The position numbers and the translations under genes were made by a program. DNA of 64,000 nt from Blastomyces gilchristii SLH14081 (Eukaryota; Ascomycota; Eurotiomycetes; Onygenales; Ajellomycetaceae). Positions 55,318 through 64,000 of this stretch are shown piece by piece. The notes beneath the pieces were generated by a model that saw only the letters and a program-made list of their open reading frames with translations, made no database searches and was not told the DNA's origin. The DNA lies in the NCBI RefSeq assembly GCF_000003855.2, contig NW_003101679.1, forward strand, positions 4,363,393 through 4,427,392. The letters run 5' to 3'. Position 1 is the first letter of the stretch, and each line of letters starts with the position of its first letter.

Positions 55318-57729
55318 ATGGCAGACTTTTCAGAGGACGATCACGTCGTTATTCTAAAATATCCGTTGAATGACTCACTTGATCGATTACAAAAGCTTCT
55401 TCAGGAGGCAGAGCATCATTACAACCATGTCACTATGGAAAGCAGTGAAGCCTGCCATGATGCAGTATCAAAACTCCTCACCACATTGATGGGTGAAAAG
55501 TCAGCTTTCCACCTGCGTTCGCCAGCGAGCGATAAAAATGTGGCATCAGAGCTATCAAGATTGTTCACCTACCTTCAGAATGATGACTTCAATTACGAAC
55601 ACTACCGCGCACTTATCCGACTTGTTATTGAAAAGGCGACCGATGTGGACATCTGGAAGGCCGTCCTCGACCTCATTGTTACCTCGCGATCGACCCCACC
55701 GACGACCATCCCCCCCTCCTTTGACGGCACCCCAGTCAAATCCACCTCATCATCGCAAAAAGGCTCTGAGCAGACACGTGAGTTGGTGAATCTGAGAATC
55801 TTTGAGGAGATACGTGGCTGCACATTTCGAGGCATTGAGGGCTTCTTTGACAAGTACTTTGAGGGGAAAGACTGGAGCAGCAAAGCAGATGCCATCTGTC
55901 AACGTGTGCTGGCCCCAGACAGTGATGGTAATTGGGCTCAGTTTCCTGATCCTCCGACACAGAACAATGTCCTTACCTGGTGGTTTCGTCTTCAAGAAGA
56001 CCTTCTCTTGGAATCACGCGGCATCTACTACACCACAGCAAGCAAAGCAGATCTTATTGGTTCAAAGGCAGAGCGGCAAGTTGACCTTCTTTTGAGAGCT
56101 AGAAGCACAAGCCTCTCACAAGGCAAACACAACTGGAGAGACATCCTGGTAGTTGGTGAGCTCAAAAAATCCAAGGAGGAGATCAGGACCAAAGACACCC
56201 TGCTGCAGATGAGCTGCTATGTGCGTGATGTCTTTGCCGCCCAGCCCACCCGACGGTTCATCCACGCATTCGCTGTCTGTGGGACCAAGATGGAGGCATG
56301 GATGTTCGACCGCTCGGGCCCCTACAGCTCAGGTGTCATTGACATCTACAAGGACTCAAGACGGTTCTTTCAGATGCTTGTGGGTTACACCATGATGAGT
56401 GACGAGGAGCTGGGACTGGACACTTTTATTGCCAGGGATGAAGGCAGCAGCAAGTTGATAACTGTCAGAGGGCGGTCTGGGACTTCAGAGGAAACAGTGC
56501 TGCGGCTGGGTGAAATGCTTTCCTTTCAACATGCCATTGTGTGTCGCGGGACCACATGTTTTCTCGCAGATGATGGACAAGTGGAGGGTGTAGCCAAGTT
56601 CTCATGGGTATCAGACAAGCGGCGCCCAGAGGTGGAGCTCCTTGAGCTAGCAGGTCAAAAAAATGTCCAAGGGGTTGCAAGGATTATTGGCCACAGTACC
56701 ATCACCAGCATCGCTGACATGCGCTGTGGCCTGACCTTTGACAACAAGCGCCACAACTTCAAAAGCACAACTCCAAGCACAGCCTCCTCATTTCATCAAT
56801 CTCAGCCGCTCACCGAGCCCGATCACTTGGATATCCATCAAAAATCATCTTCCAGGAAACACAGATCTCCAGACAAGGGGATGCAGGCGTCCAAACGATC
56901 GCGTTCCATCAATCAGCTGTCAAGAGCCACTCAGCAGGATAATGAACTAGCTTTCTCTATTCAGTCAGTGCATGAGCCAAGCCTCTTCAACAGGAATGGA
57001 GAGGAACCCTATGACAACCGTGTCCTCCGCTGTCTTGTGATATCACCCGCTGGCCGGCCGATCTACAAGTACAGATCACCCTTGGAGCTACTCATGGCAC
57101 TTCGTGATGCTATAAAGGCGCACCGGTCTCTTTATCTGGATGGGAACATCCTTCATCGGGATATTTCTGAGAACAATATAATAATAACCAATCCAGATAA
57201 GGCGGATGGTCACTCAGGCATGCTAATTGATCTAGATCTTGCCAAAGAAGTTGGGAGCGCGCGAAGCGGCGCACGGCACCAGACAGGCACAATGGAGTTC
57301 ATGGCAATTGAGGTGCTGCTTAATATTGACCATACCTATCGGCATGATCTTGAGTCATTCTTCTACGTGCTTATCTGGCAATGTGCCCATCACGGTTGGG
57401 AGTTAAAACCACCACAAACATCTCATCAACTTCAAGAAAAGTCCGGATTTAGTATGCTCAAGAAATGGTACACCGGCAACTACGAGGAAATTGCAACTTA
57501 TAAACGAGGCAACATGGAAGCTGGCGGCTTTGAGCGCATCCTGATGAAAGAATTTCCTCCATGGTTTGACTGGGTCAAACCACTCTGCAGAAACATACGG
57601 CGCATACTATTTCCTCATGGAGTGGAAGGACTTATAGTTGGAACACCGCAAGACCCAAAAAGGCTATATGATCCTATTATCAAGGCGTATGATGATGCGA
57701 TAGCTCTGATTGAAACCGAATATGAATAA
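55318..57729 (+). CDS. FunK1 fungal-type protein kinase with N-terminal PD-(D/E)XK-like domain
   Basis: Intronless, 803 residues. The C-terminal half is a FunK1 kinase. It has a lysine in GVAKF (K427), the catalytic loop LHRDISENNIII (H613-R614-D615, N620), DLD (638-640) where most kinases have DFG, the activation-segment TGTMEFMAIEVL, and the FunK1 hallmark YRHDLESFFYVLIW (about 674-687). A Ser/Lys-rich linker (about 480-540) containing an NLS-like KRSR splits the kinase lobes. Upstream, residues 245-300 show D256 (RQVDLLLR), a strand, then E281-L282-K283 (ILVVGELKKSKEE) and Q297. This is the spacing of a PD-(D/E)XK nuclease core. FunK1 genes are expanded in Onygenales and other fungi; substrates are unknown. 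The nuclease reading is inference. It is flanked by gene-poor repeat-bearing DNA. Confidence 0.88.
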   Translation: MADFSEDDHVVILKYPLNDSLDRLQKLLQEAEHHYNHVTMESSEACHDAVSKLLTTLMGEKSAFHLRSPASDKNVASELSRLFTYLQNDDFNYEHYRALIRLVIEKATDVDIWKAVLDLIVTSRSTPPTTIPPSFDGTPVKSTSSSQKGSEQTRELVNLRIFEEIRGCTFRGIEGFFDKYFEGKDWSSKADAICQRVLAPDSDGNWAQFPDPPTQNNVLTWWFRLQEDLLLESRGIYYTTASKADLIGSKAERQVDLLLRARSTSLSQGKHNWRDILVVGELKKSKEEIRTKDTLLQMSCYVRDVFAAQPTRRFIHAFAVCGTKMEAWMFDRSGPYSSGVIDIYKDSRRFFQMLVGYTMMSDEELGLDTFIARDEGSSKLITVRGRSGTSEETVLRLGEMLSFQHAIVCRGTTCFLADDGQVEGVAKFSWVSDKRRPEVELLELAGQKNVQGVARIIGHSTITSIADMRCGLTFDNKRHNFKSTTPSTASSFHQSQPLTEPDHLDIHQKSSSRKHRSPDKGMQASKRSRSINQLSRATQQDNELAFSIQSVHEPSLFNRNGEEPYDNRVLRCLVISPAGRPIYKYRSPLELLMALRDAIKAHRSLYLDGNILHRDISENNIIITNPDKADGHSGMLIDLDLAKEVGSARSGARHQTGTMEFMAIEVLLNIDHTYRHDLESFFYVLIWQCAHHGWELKPPQTSHQLQEKSGFSMLKKWYTGNYEEIATYKRGNMEAGGFERILMKEFPPWFDWVKPLCRNIRRILFPHGVEGLIVGTPQDPKRLYDPIIKAYDDAIALIETEYE

Positions 57730-57809
57730 GTATCATTTATATTAGTTAGCCCGCTGAATGCATACCAAATTAGTCTACATAACTAGGTTATTTTACAACT
57801 CAAGGCAAC

Positions 57810-57849
57810 AATGATTTGAGCCCAGTTTTGTTGCAAACCTCAAATCATT
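57810..57849. repeat. 11-bp perfect inverted repeat (hairpin) 3' of FunK1
   Basis: AATGATTTGAG at 57810-57820 pairs exactly with CTCAAATCATT at 57839-57849, leaving an 18-nt loop, 80 bp after the FunK1 stop codon. It could fold in the 3' UTR or be an inverted-repeat remnant. Confidence 0.65.
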
Positions 57850-58635
57850 CGAAAGTCGTGGTGGAGTATAGTATTGTGTAATGAAATCAGTCAATTTGGT
57901 ATAGCCCAGAGGAGGGGGTTTATATAGTTCAGAAAGGGGCAATGTTGCGCTAAATCCGATCAGGATGGCGCTAAACCATGTAAGGTAATTCCCCATGGTA
58001 TACCTAGGTACTATCGCATGCGGCACACGGATGGTAATTACGAGTGCCTTAATTACCTTTCAGCCCGGCTAAAAACCAATACTACTACTAATAAGACAAT
58101 AATCCGAATGCAAAAGGTGGGATGGAAGAGGGCTAGAGCTGGTTTAAATTTAAACATTATTTTCAAAGGCAGCATATGCAGTAAGAAACAATCAGATAAA
58201 ATAAAAAAGGGGGGGTACATGATATTTGGTATATTCGTAAAAAAGCCATGCCGTAACAAGTCGTAGAAGATAGAAATGGGATTATGGGAAAGAAAATGGG
58301 GAAATACTGAGAATATCCGCGAAGAATATGAAAAATAAAAGAAAACTCGCGGTGCCAGACCGCCTTTAGCAACCCACCTACATGTACTTACTCCCCACCC
58401 CGCCGCTCAACCCCAAACCCGCTTCACCTATAGAAAAACAATCATACATACCCCTCCCCAACATCAGCAGTTAATTACCATTATGGCTCTTGTTGGATTC
58501 CCGCTCTTTTCTCTGGTAGTATGCTTTCTTTTCTCCATCTGCTATCCCCAGGTCCCCACTCTCCGCTCTACCATTGTAGCCCGTCGGTGAAAGAGAACTA
58601 CTGGCCCCCCTTCCAGCCCTCCTACGTGTCCATTC

Positions 58636-58636
<1 letters not shown>

Positions 58637-58695
<59 letters not shown>
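58637..58695 (+). repeat. Poly-A tract, 59 nt
   Basis: Longest homopolymer in the window. On the minus strand it is a T run just beyond the stop codon of the hypothetical membrane protein, so probably within or just after its 3' UTR. Confidence 0.95.
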
Positions 58696-58697
<2 letters not shown>

Positions 58698-58773
58698 AAT
58701 TGGGAAAAACAAAAAGAAGCCCCATCAGATGCAAAGCTAGCTCAACATCTTCCCCGTGACCACATTAGCAGGT

Positions 58774-60364
58774 CTAGGTCCCCGGATATGGCTGAACTAC
58801 CTTCGGCAGGCGACGTGTCTGGTTCTCAGCTTCTGACGCCAGCGATGGTAATGATACGTTGTCAACAGTAGTGCTCGTCGTTGCCGTTGTCGTTGTCGTT
58901 ATCGGTACAGTTGTCGGCACCGCTGGTTCTGGTGGTAGTAAGGCAGCTTGCCGTGCATCATCCTGCGTTCCCCTCACTCCAGCCCTGTCTTCTCCTTCGT
59001 CTGTATCTCTCCGCCCTTGCTTAGGTGCGCTTGTGGCTGCGGTAGTCGTGGTCTGTGCTTCTGATGTGTTGTTATCGTCCTTATCAGTCGTAGTGTCCTC
59101 ATTGGTGATCGTGGCACTCTGTTCCTCTGCTTTGAGTTTTTCCTTTTCAAGACGCACTTCGCGGCCACGTTTATGGCAGTACCAGAGGACGAATAGGAGG
59201 ACTATATCAGTAGTTAGTGTAAATGAACCATAAAGAATCAAAAAGGAAGGAAAGGCAGAAGAAAACAGAAAAATCGAATGAAACGGCATGCTTACTAAAT
59301 AACGCCAACGACATCAAAACGTTCATCCCCATAAGCGCCGGGAACCGTGCCTGAAGGAAACCAACAATGGACCGTAACATCCCCGCAATCGCCGCTGGTT
59401 TCCCCACCAGCTCCTTCAAACTGGGGATCTTCAACCCCATCGACTTCGCCTTCTCCGCTGTCTTCGTAGCTTCTTCCAGGCTAATTCCACTCTTGCCGGC
59501 TTTCTCAGCAGCCATCGCCAGGAACTCCGGCGCAAATTTCTCAGTCACTTTATCCGGCAGCTGCTCGATGAGTTTCTGCAGGAATCCTGGTAGATGGTTG
59601 AAGGAATTTTGCAGTTGTCCATCTTCATTTGTTAGTAGGGATTCCAGATCATGGTATGCGGTCGGCACACCGTTGATCAGGTCTTTGAGGATAAAGTTGA
59701 ATTTTTTGAGGATGACCTGCGTTTCGTCACTGATCGAGAATATGCGATTGTTGACTGCTGAGAGATTCAACCGCTCGAGGACTTTGGTCAAATCGTCTTG
59801 TTCCATTTTTACTTCGTCCGGGCTAAACTCCTCTGTCTTCGTGCGGGACGGCTTGATGTTTTCTGCGATGTTTGATAGGCCTGCGGCAGTATGTTCCTAA
59901 TACCCGCAAAATGGTTGAGTTAACAACACCTATTAGCCCACTGTCTAGACATCCCCGATACTCGACGGGAGAAGCATCTTATAATAATAAAAAGGTAAAA
60001 ACAAAAAACGTATATATCCCACCTTCTTCCTCTTATCCATACCCTGAGCTATCCAACCCCACGGACTCTTCTTCTTCCCCTTCCCCTTTGACTCCTTGCT
60101 CAAACTCCTTTGCAAACCCCCGTCATCAGCCTCCGGGGAGCCCTTCGTCGTACTATCTTCCAGTGGCGACTGTGGAAGGGGGATATGCTGCGCGCCATCC
60201 ATGAGTGCTATCTGCGGATCTTTCCCAACACCCTCCGCCTGAGAAGTAACTTGTTGTAAAAAGGCTTCGTCATCGGAGGTTAGGACGGGTTCTGGTGCTG
60301 GGGCCTTGGGAGCCTTGGAGAGGTGCGTTTTCGCCTTAATGTAATTAATATACTGCGCTGCCAT
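58774..60364 (-). CDS. Hypothetical single-pass membrane protein, 456 aa
   Basis: Not recognised. Three exons: 60364-60023, 59896-59296 and 59201-58774, with introns 59897-60022 and 59202-59295. Junctions read MDKRKK-EHTAAGLSN and SLALF-ILLFVLWYC, the second building one clean membrane segment (about 302-325, MGMNVLMSLALFILLFVLWYC) followed by a positive stop-transfer KRGREVRLEKEKLKAEE. The N-terminus (AAQYINYIKAKTHLSKAPK) and about 115-300 are helical. The latter includes FNFILKDLINGVPTAYHDLE, then LPGFLQKLIEQLPDKVTEK and LEEATKTAEKAKSMGLKIP, looking conserved but unnamed. The C-terminus is Thr/Asp-rich and low complexity. No signal peptide. Function unknown, possibly an organelle-membrane scaffold. 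Confidence 0.68.
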
Positions 60365-62861
60365 CGCTTTGGGAGGGAAAATGTGGAGATGAAAAGGGGT
60401 TTTTTATATCCGAGACTCTTATGGTTTATCTGATATGATGGTGGGAAATTCTTTTCAAGGAAATGATGTTTCCGGAAGGCGTAGGGCCTCAGCTGCCCGG
60501 CTTTCTTCGCACCGGGGCGGGGTAGCAGAACAACAATTTCAAATTCTGTAAGGTATGAATAATGATGTGAAAAGAGCGATCTGGGGCTAAAATACTACAG
60601 GCTTTTTAAATGATAGAAGGGTATCTTATAATGATCAAAAATAAGAGATGGGGGGTGAAGATGAGCAGGCATCAATGGTGGGCATCCTCAAACACGCTCT
60701 TTCTCCCTATTCTAAAACGTCATAGCGCCAGATGGATAGCACGTGCCTGGCTTGAAACGTGGGTCTGGGCAAGGCGCTTATCGAGAAGCTTTGTTACTGC
60801 CCCGCGACCACCTAAATTCAGGATTTCTCAAGACGAAGTTTGAGGAACATAAAGTGGAAAAAACAACTGTTGGAACACTTCTCTTTCTTCACATTTCTAC
60901 TTAATGCTTTATTAGGGAACGCCCCACTCATTGCATTGTTCAATTCCCAGTCTCGTCCGAAGATCCAATGGTGTGGCTAGTGGCACGAACATACTTTACG
61001 CTAGGACCACAGCTTATCGTCGATTGGGTTTTAGTTCGCCAGGCACCCCAAACCATTAATCACATGATGCTAGCATGTTCACTCGCAAACATCACTTCCA
61101 TAGCACATAGCTATCTAAGAATACGTGTTTAGTTTACATGACTATGCCTTCAAAAGGTTGTAATGAATTTTGTGTTAGTAAGAGCCGAGTCCTGTGGTAG
61201 TGGCTGCCCTCCTTCCTAGAATGAACACGAATCAAGCCCCCAGTCCGAAGAAGAGCGATTATATAGCTCGTGTGCGTAGCCTTCTTAAGGAACTACTTTT
61301 TTCTACAGCTAGTTTGTCTATGGTTTGGTGCTCTATTCCTCGTGGTTTGGACAACAGGAACAGTATTTCGTCGTGGAGCTTCTCAATTCATCATTGGCCA
61401 TAGAAGTAGCCTTACTCTTGAATGGATATACCCATATGTATCTTGCAAGGTGTAAATAGACTTCGAGAATTGAGAACAGAAAAAGAGGAAAAAGTCATTT
61501 CAAAATAACACTGAGAAACCACGGTGTTAAAATCTACTGCGGAGACAGGAAGAAAAGAAGCGGGCTCGTGGCCTCGCAATCTGTCTTGGCCGGGAAATTG
61601 AAGCTAAGGCCGGGCAAATAATGTCTAAACACGGTTTCGGTATGGAAAGAGAACTGCCATATAAAGAGGGAAAATAAGAAGACCTAGGGCCCTTTAAGAG
61701 TTTACAAAGATAATAATGATTTGCACGCGGTTCGCATAACTTCTTCCAGGAACACTGCATGGGGATGGGAGCTGCCAATCATGGTAGCAATAAACAGACA
61801 AGCAGCGAATAAACGCAACGACGTGGTTCTTGTAGCTAATCGCGTGTGTTCTTTCAACGAGAACCATATGACTTGGAAGTTGCGAAGAAAGGCGAGGAAG
61901 GACAATGCCAGGTCTGCGGGCAAACGTATTGGGGGATTGTGTAAGATAGATGAGGCGGCTGGAGAATTGAAGCTTCATTTGACGAATAGCTCGGCTAAAC
62001 GTCGCGATGTGTGGTCAAAGCAGGGGAATATTGGTGGGTGGGTGGGTGACGATGAAGATGATGATGATAGTTCGCAGTTCGGGTCCCGGTCTGTTCCTGA
62101 CCCAGCCCCAGCCTTAACTGTTCTCCTCCTGCCAGGTGGCTATCCAGGTGTGGCTCTGCGAGTTTGTGGTCCAAATATGGTTCGGCCATTGCATTCCGAT
62201 GAATGGGTCCGGGCGTGTCAAATCCACTCCCGAGCCACACAAGGCCCAGGAAGACGGACAAATCCCTGGCTTGAGTCACGCCAAGTACATGCTAAGTGGA
62301 TTGGCCAATATCACGATGAACAATGGTCAATGCCCAGCGCTGACGGGACGCAACTGGCTGGTGGGATGCAGCCCCTTTCGTGGTTGAATGGTGATCCCCA
62401 GTGGCTGCCTTGCCCTAACTCCGCCCCAGCCCACGGTTTAGTGCCGTCCGGGGTATCACATGACCTGCTGCCAGCATATCAACGTCGTCGCTCGCATTCC
62501 CACTTCCTTTCTCTTTCTCCTCTCTTCCTCACGCTTCTCAAGAGCTGACCGTTTCTCTCCCGCACACTGGTTTCAATTTGTGGAATCTTGTGCGAAAAGC
62601 CGCTTCGAGAACGCATTCTTCCTGTCGTCCTTTTCTCCCTCGGGAGTTGGGTGGTCAGAGGACTGAATTCTTGAATAAAGGCTTCCAAGGCTCCCATGCT
62701 ACGTGCGTGATTCAAGCAGCGTCGTCTTCAATCCTGGCACAAAGCCCTCACGCTCATTATATAAAACCCTGGGTTCTTCCGCCGCTCTTTATTGTCCTTC
62801 GTTCTTCTTTCGTTTGATTTTCAGCCTTCGACAAGTTTTCATTTACGACTTCGACGCAACA
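60365..62861. other. 2.5-kb divergent intergenic region
   Basis: Promoter region between the membrane protein and the BTB gene. A 275-codon plus frame at 61721-62548 contains short repeated GTGG and GATGAT tracts and no family features; I do not call it. A C/T-rich segment at about 62490-62640 is a plausible leader for the BTB gene. Confidence 0.4.
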
Positions 62862-63870
62862 ATGTTCAAACGTTCTTTTACCACAAGGGATCGGGTGGGC
62901 AAGGCCGTCAAGCCGACCAAGAAGATCTATCGCGAGCGCACGAAGGTCAAGATGCAGGAGAAACTGGACAGTCCACCGGTTGGAAGGTTGGTGAATCACC
63001 GCTTCCTACTCTATGAAGATCCTCTCTGACTTTTCAACAAGCAAAATCACTAGCCCCATAATCACCATGATTGTGGGTCATGAACAGCGTCTTTTCGCTG
63101 CTCATGAGGATGTCCTGTCCGTTTCACCCTACTTTGTTACTGCCCTAAAAGGCCAAATTCTCGATGGTAGCCCCAAGCAAGTGGGCCTGCCTGACGAGTA
63201 AGTATACTAACGTTTACGGAGATGGAAAATGTCCAAATGCTTATTTCTTTCCAGAGAACCGGAGATACTGTCCTGTATTCTCGAGTACCTCTACAAGGGT
63301 GACTATTATCCTCGTCTGCTGCACAACAGACGTCGCAACTCTTGGGCACTCGAGGATGCCCAGGACCCCCAAAATAAAGGAGGCCGCGGATCATGCGAAT
63401 CCACAATTTTCCACACTGGTGTCGGCGACTATATCCTCCGAGATACCGCCGTGTACTGCGCTGCTGAGAAGTACGGCTTGGAGGAGCTAAAGCGCCTTGC
63501 TCTTCGGAAACAAGGCCTTCAGACAGGAATCCCTGTCGACGTGATCCTTCGATCGGCTCGGTATGCGTATGACCATACACCAGACAACGAGTCGCGGCTC
63601 CGCGCTCATTTTCTTGCCCTGATCATCAGAAGTCGTAAGACTTTTAAGAGGAGTGGAACCATGCAGATGGAGATGGAGAGTGGCGGCAAATTGTTTTTCG
63701 ATCTTTTCGTGGCAATGTGCAACCACATCGATGACATTGTCGAGATCAGGTAAGCTCCCCTTTCTTCTTACCTTGTTTGCTAATCTACTGTTTTGTTTGC
63801 CAATTCGCCAAGGAGCTTACGTCTTTGTGCCCGGCCCAACAGTAACAACCGATCTCCCAAGGTCATCTAA
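62862..63870 (+). CDS. BTB/POZ domain protein, 277 aa
   Basis: Four exons: 62862-62986, 63042-63197, 63255-63749 and 63813-63870, with introns 62987-63041, 63198-63254 and 63750-63812 (GTTGGT, GTAAGT and GTAAGC donors). All junctions keep frame and end NSNNRSPKVI-stop. After a basic 40-residue N-terminus comes a BTB fold: SPIITMIVGHEQRLFAAHEDVLSVSPYFVTALKG, then EPEILSCILEYLYKGDYYP, an insertion of about 40 residues, and YCAAEKYGLEELKRLALRK. A BACK-like helical part follows (VILRSARYAYDHTP...LRAHFLALI). BTB proteins of this size in fungi are of mostly unknown role; some are Cullin-3 substrate adaptors (family knowledge). The stop lies in the small last exon. Confidence 0.82.
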
Positions 63871-64000
63871 AAGATGAGATTGCACGGAGTTTTTACGGAA
63901 TTAATCGAACGCCTCGGAGTTATCAAGTCGGATTTCAGGGAGCATCTAACCAGAATGTGCAGGATTAAAACCGAGAAAGATTCCGAGGTTGTTTTTCCTC

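Larger units (their letters stand above)
57730..58773. other. 1.0-kb intergenic region
   Basis: 3' flank of the FunK1 gene and of the minus-strand hypothetical gene. Contains the hairpin at 57810-57849 and the long poly-A at 58637-58695. No gene supported. Confidence 0.4.

Noticed and set aside
58471..58871. Poly-Phe and poly-Lys frames
   Set aside because: Caused by the 59-nt poly-A tract.
61721..62548. 275-codon plus-strand frame
   Set aside because: Low-complexity stretches, no homology-like motifs and a promoter position; probably chance.
1..64000. tRNA, rRNA or CRISPR features
   Set aside because: I looked for TTCGA-type B boxes with matching A boxes, conserved rRNA segments and regularly spaced repeats, and found none convincing by eye; tRNAscan and Infernal runs would be decisive.

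Overview
The window looks like nuclear DNA of a filamentous ascomycete, most likely Eurotiomycetes and probably Onygenales (dimorphic-pathogen or dermatophyte side). The support is short GT-AG introns of about 55-155 nt with CTAAC/CTGAC-type branch sites, compact intron-poor genes, fungus-only families (FunK1 kinase, CFEM GPI protein, AsaB/CmcJ-like, MpaB-like oxygenase, GH72 glucanosyltransferase) and long AT-rich, microsatellite-laden intergenic DNA. The species assignment is inference. There are no operons, CRISPR arrays or recognisable tRNA/rRNA genes.

Layout. 1-18.3 kb is gene-dense: SPB4 DEAD-box helicase (minus, runs off the left edge, frameshifted here), DGK1-type diacylglycerol kinase (plus), a YEN1/GEN1 Holliday-junction resolvase (minus), an Arp10-like actin-related protein (plus), a small lineage-specific protein (plus), a secreted aldose 1-epimerase (minus) and a 1240-residue AT-hook protein (plus). 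A 286-bp MITE-like element with long inverted repeats and perfect 8-bp target duplications sits in the YEN1/ARP10 divergent promoter. A 198-bp solo LTR candidate follows the AT-hook gene at 18.65 kb. Next come a small SANT-like orphan gene (19.2-20.1 kb) and a decayed GH72 beta-1,3-glucanosyltransferase pseudogene (20.7-22.0 kb).

22.0-31.9 kb is a ten-kilobase gene desert full of simple repeats, ending in a two-exon gene of unknown function (31.9-34.0 kb) whose putative leader carries several different tandem repeats in a row. 34-52.3 kb holds an Sds3-like Rpd3-complex subunit (minus), an AsaB/CmcJ-like oxidoreductase/methyltransferase-family protein (plus), a mosaic CFEM GPI-anchored protein (minus, four exons), an MpaB/DUF2236-like oxygenase (minus, four exons including a 29-nt exon) and a probable CRF1/IFH1-type nuclear regulator (minus). 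52.3-55.3 kb is a second desert. It leads to an intronless FunK1 kinase in which I see a PD-(D/E)XK nuclease-like block N-terminal to the kinase core. The right end has a membrane-anchored hypothetical protein (minus) and a BTB/POZ protein (plus, four exons).

Functions are mostly unrelated housekeeping (ribosome biogenesis, phospholipid metabolism, DNA repair, dynein/dynactin, chromatin) with accessory surface or secreted genes between them. The most interesting signals are the FunK1 nuclease-kinase fusion, the MITE and solo LTR, the GH72 pseudogene, and two over-represented short motifs: TACGGAGTA, nine copies all in two intergenic deserts, and ATCACGTGAT, four copies all in promoter-like DNA. 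All exon boundaries below were placed by eye from splice signals and reading frame.
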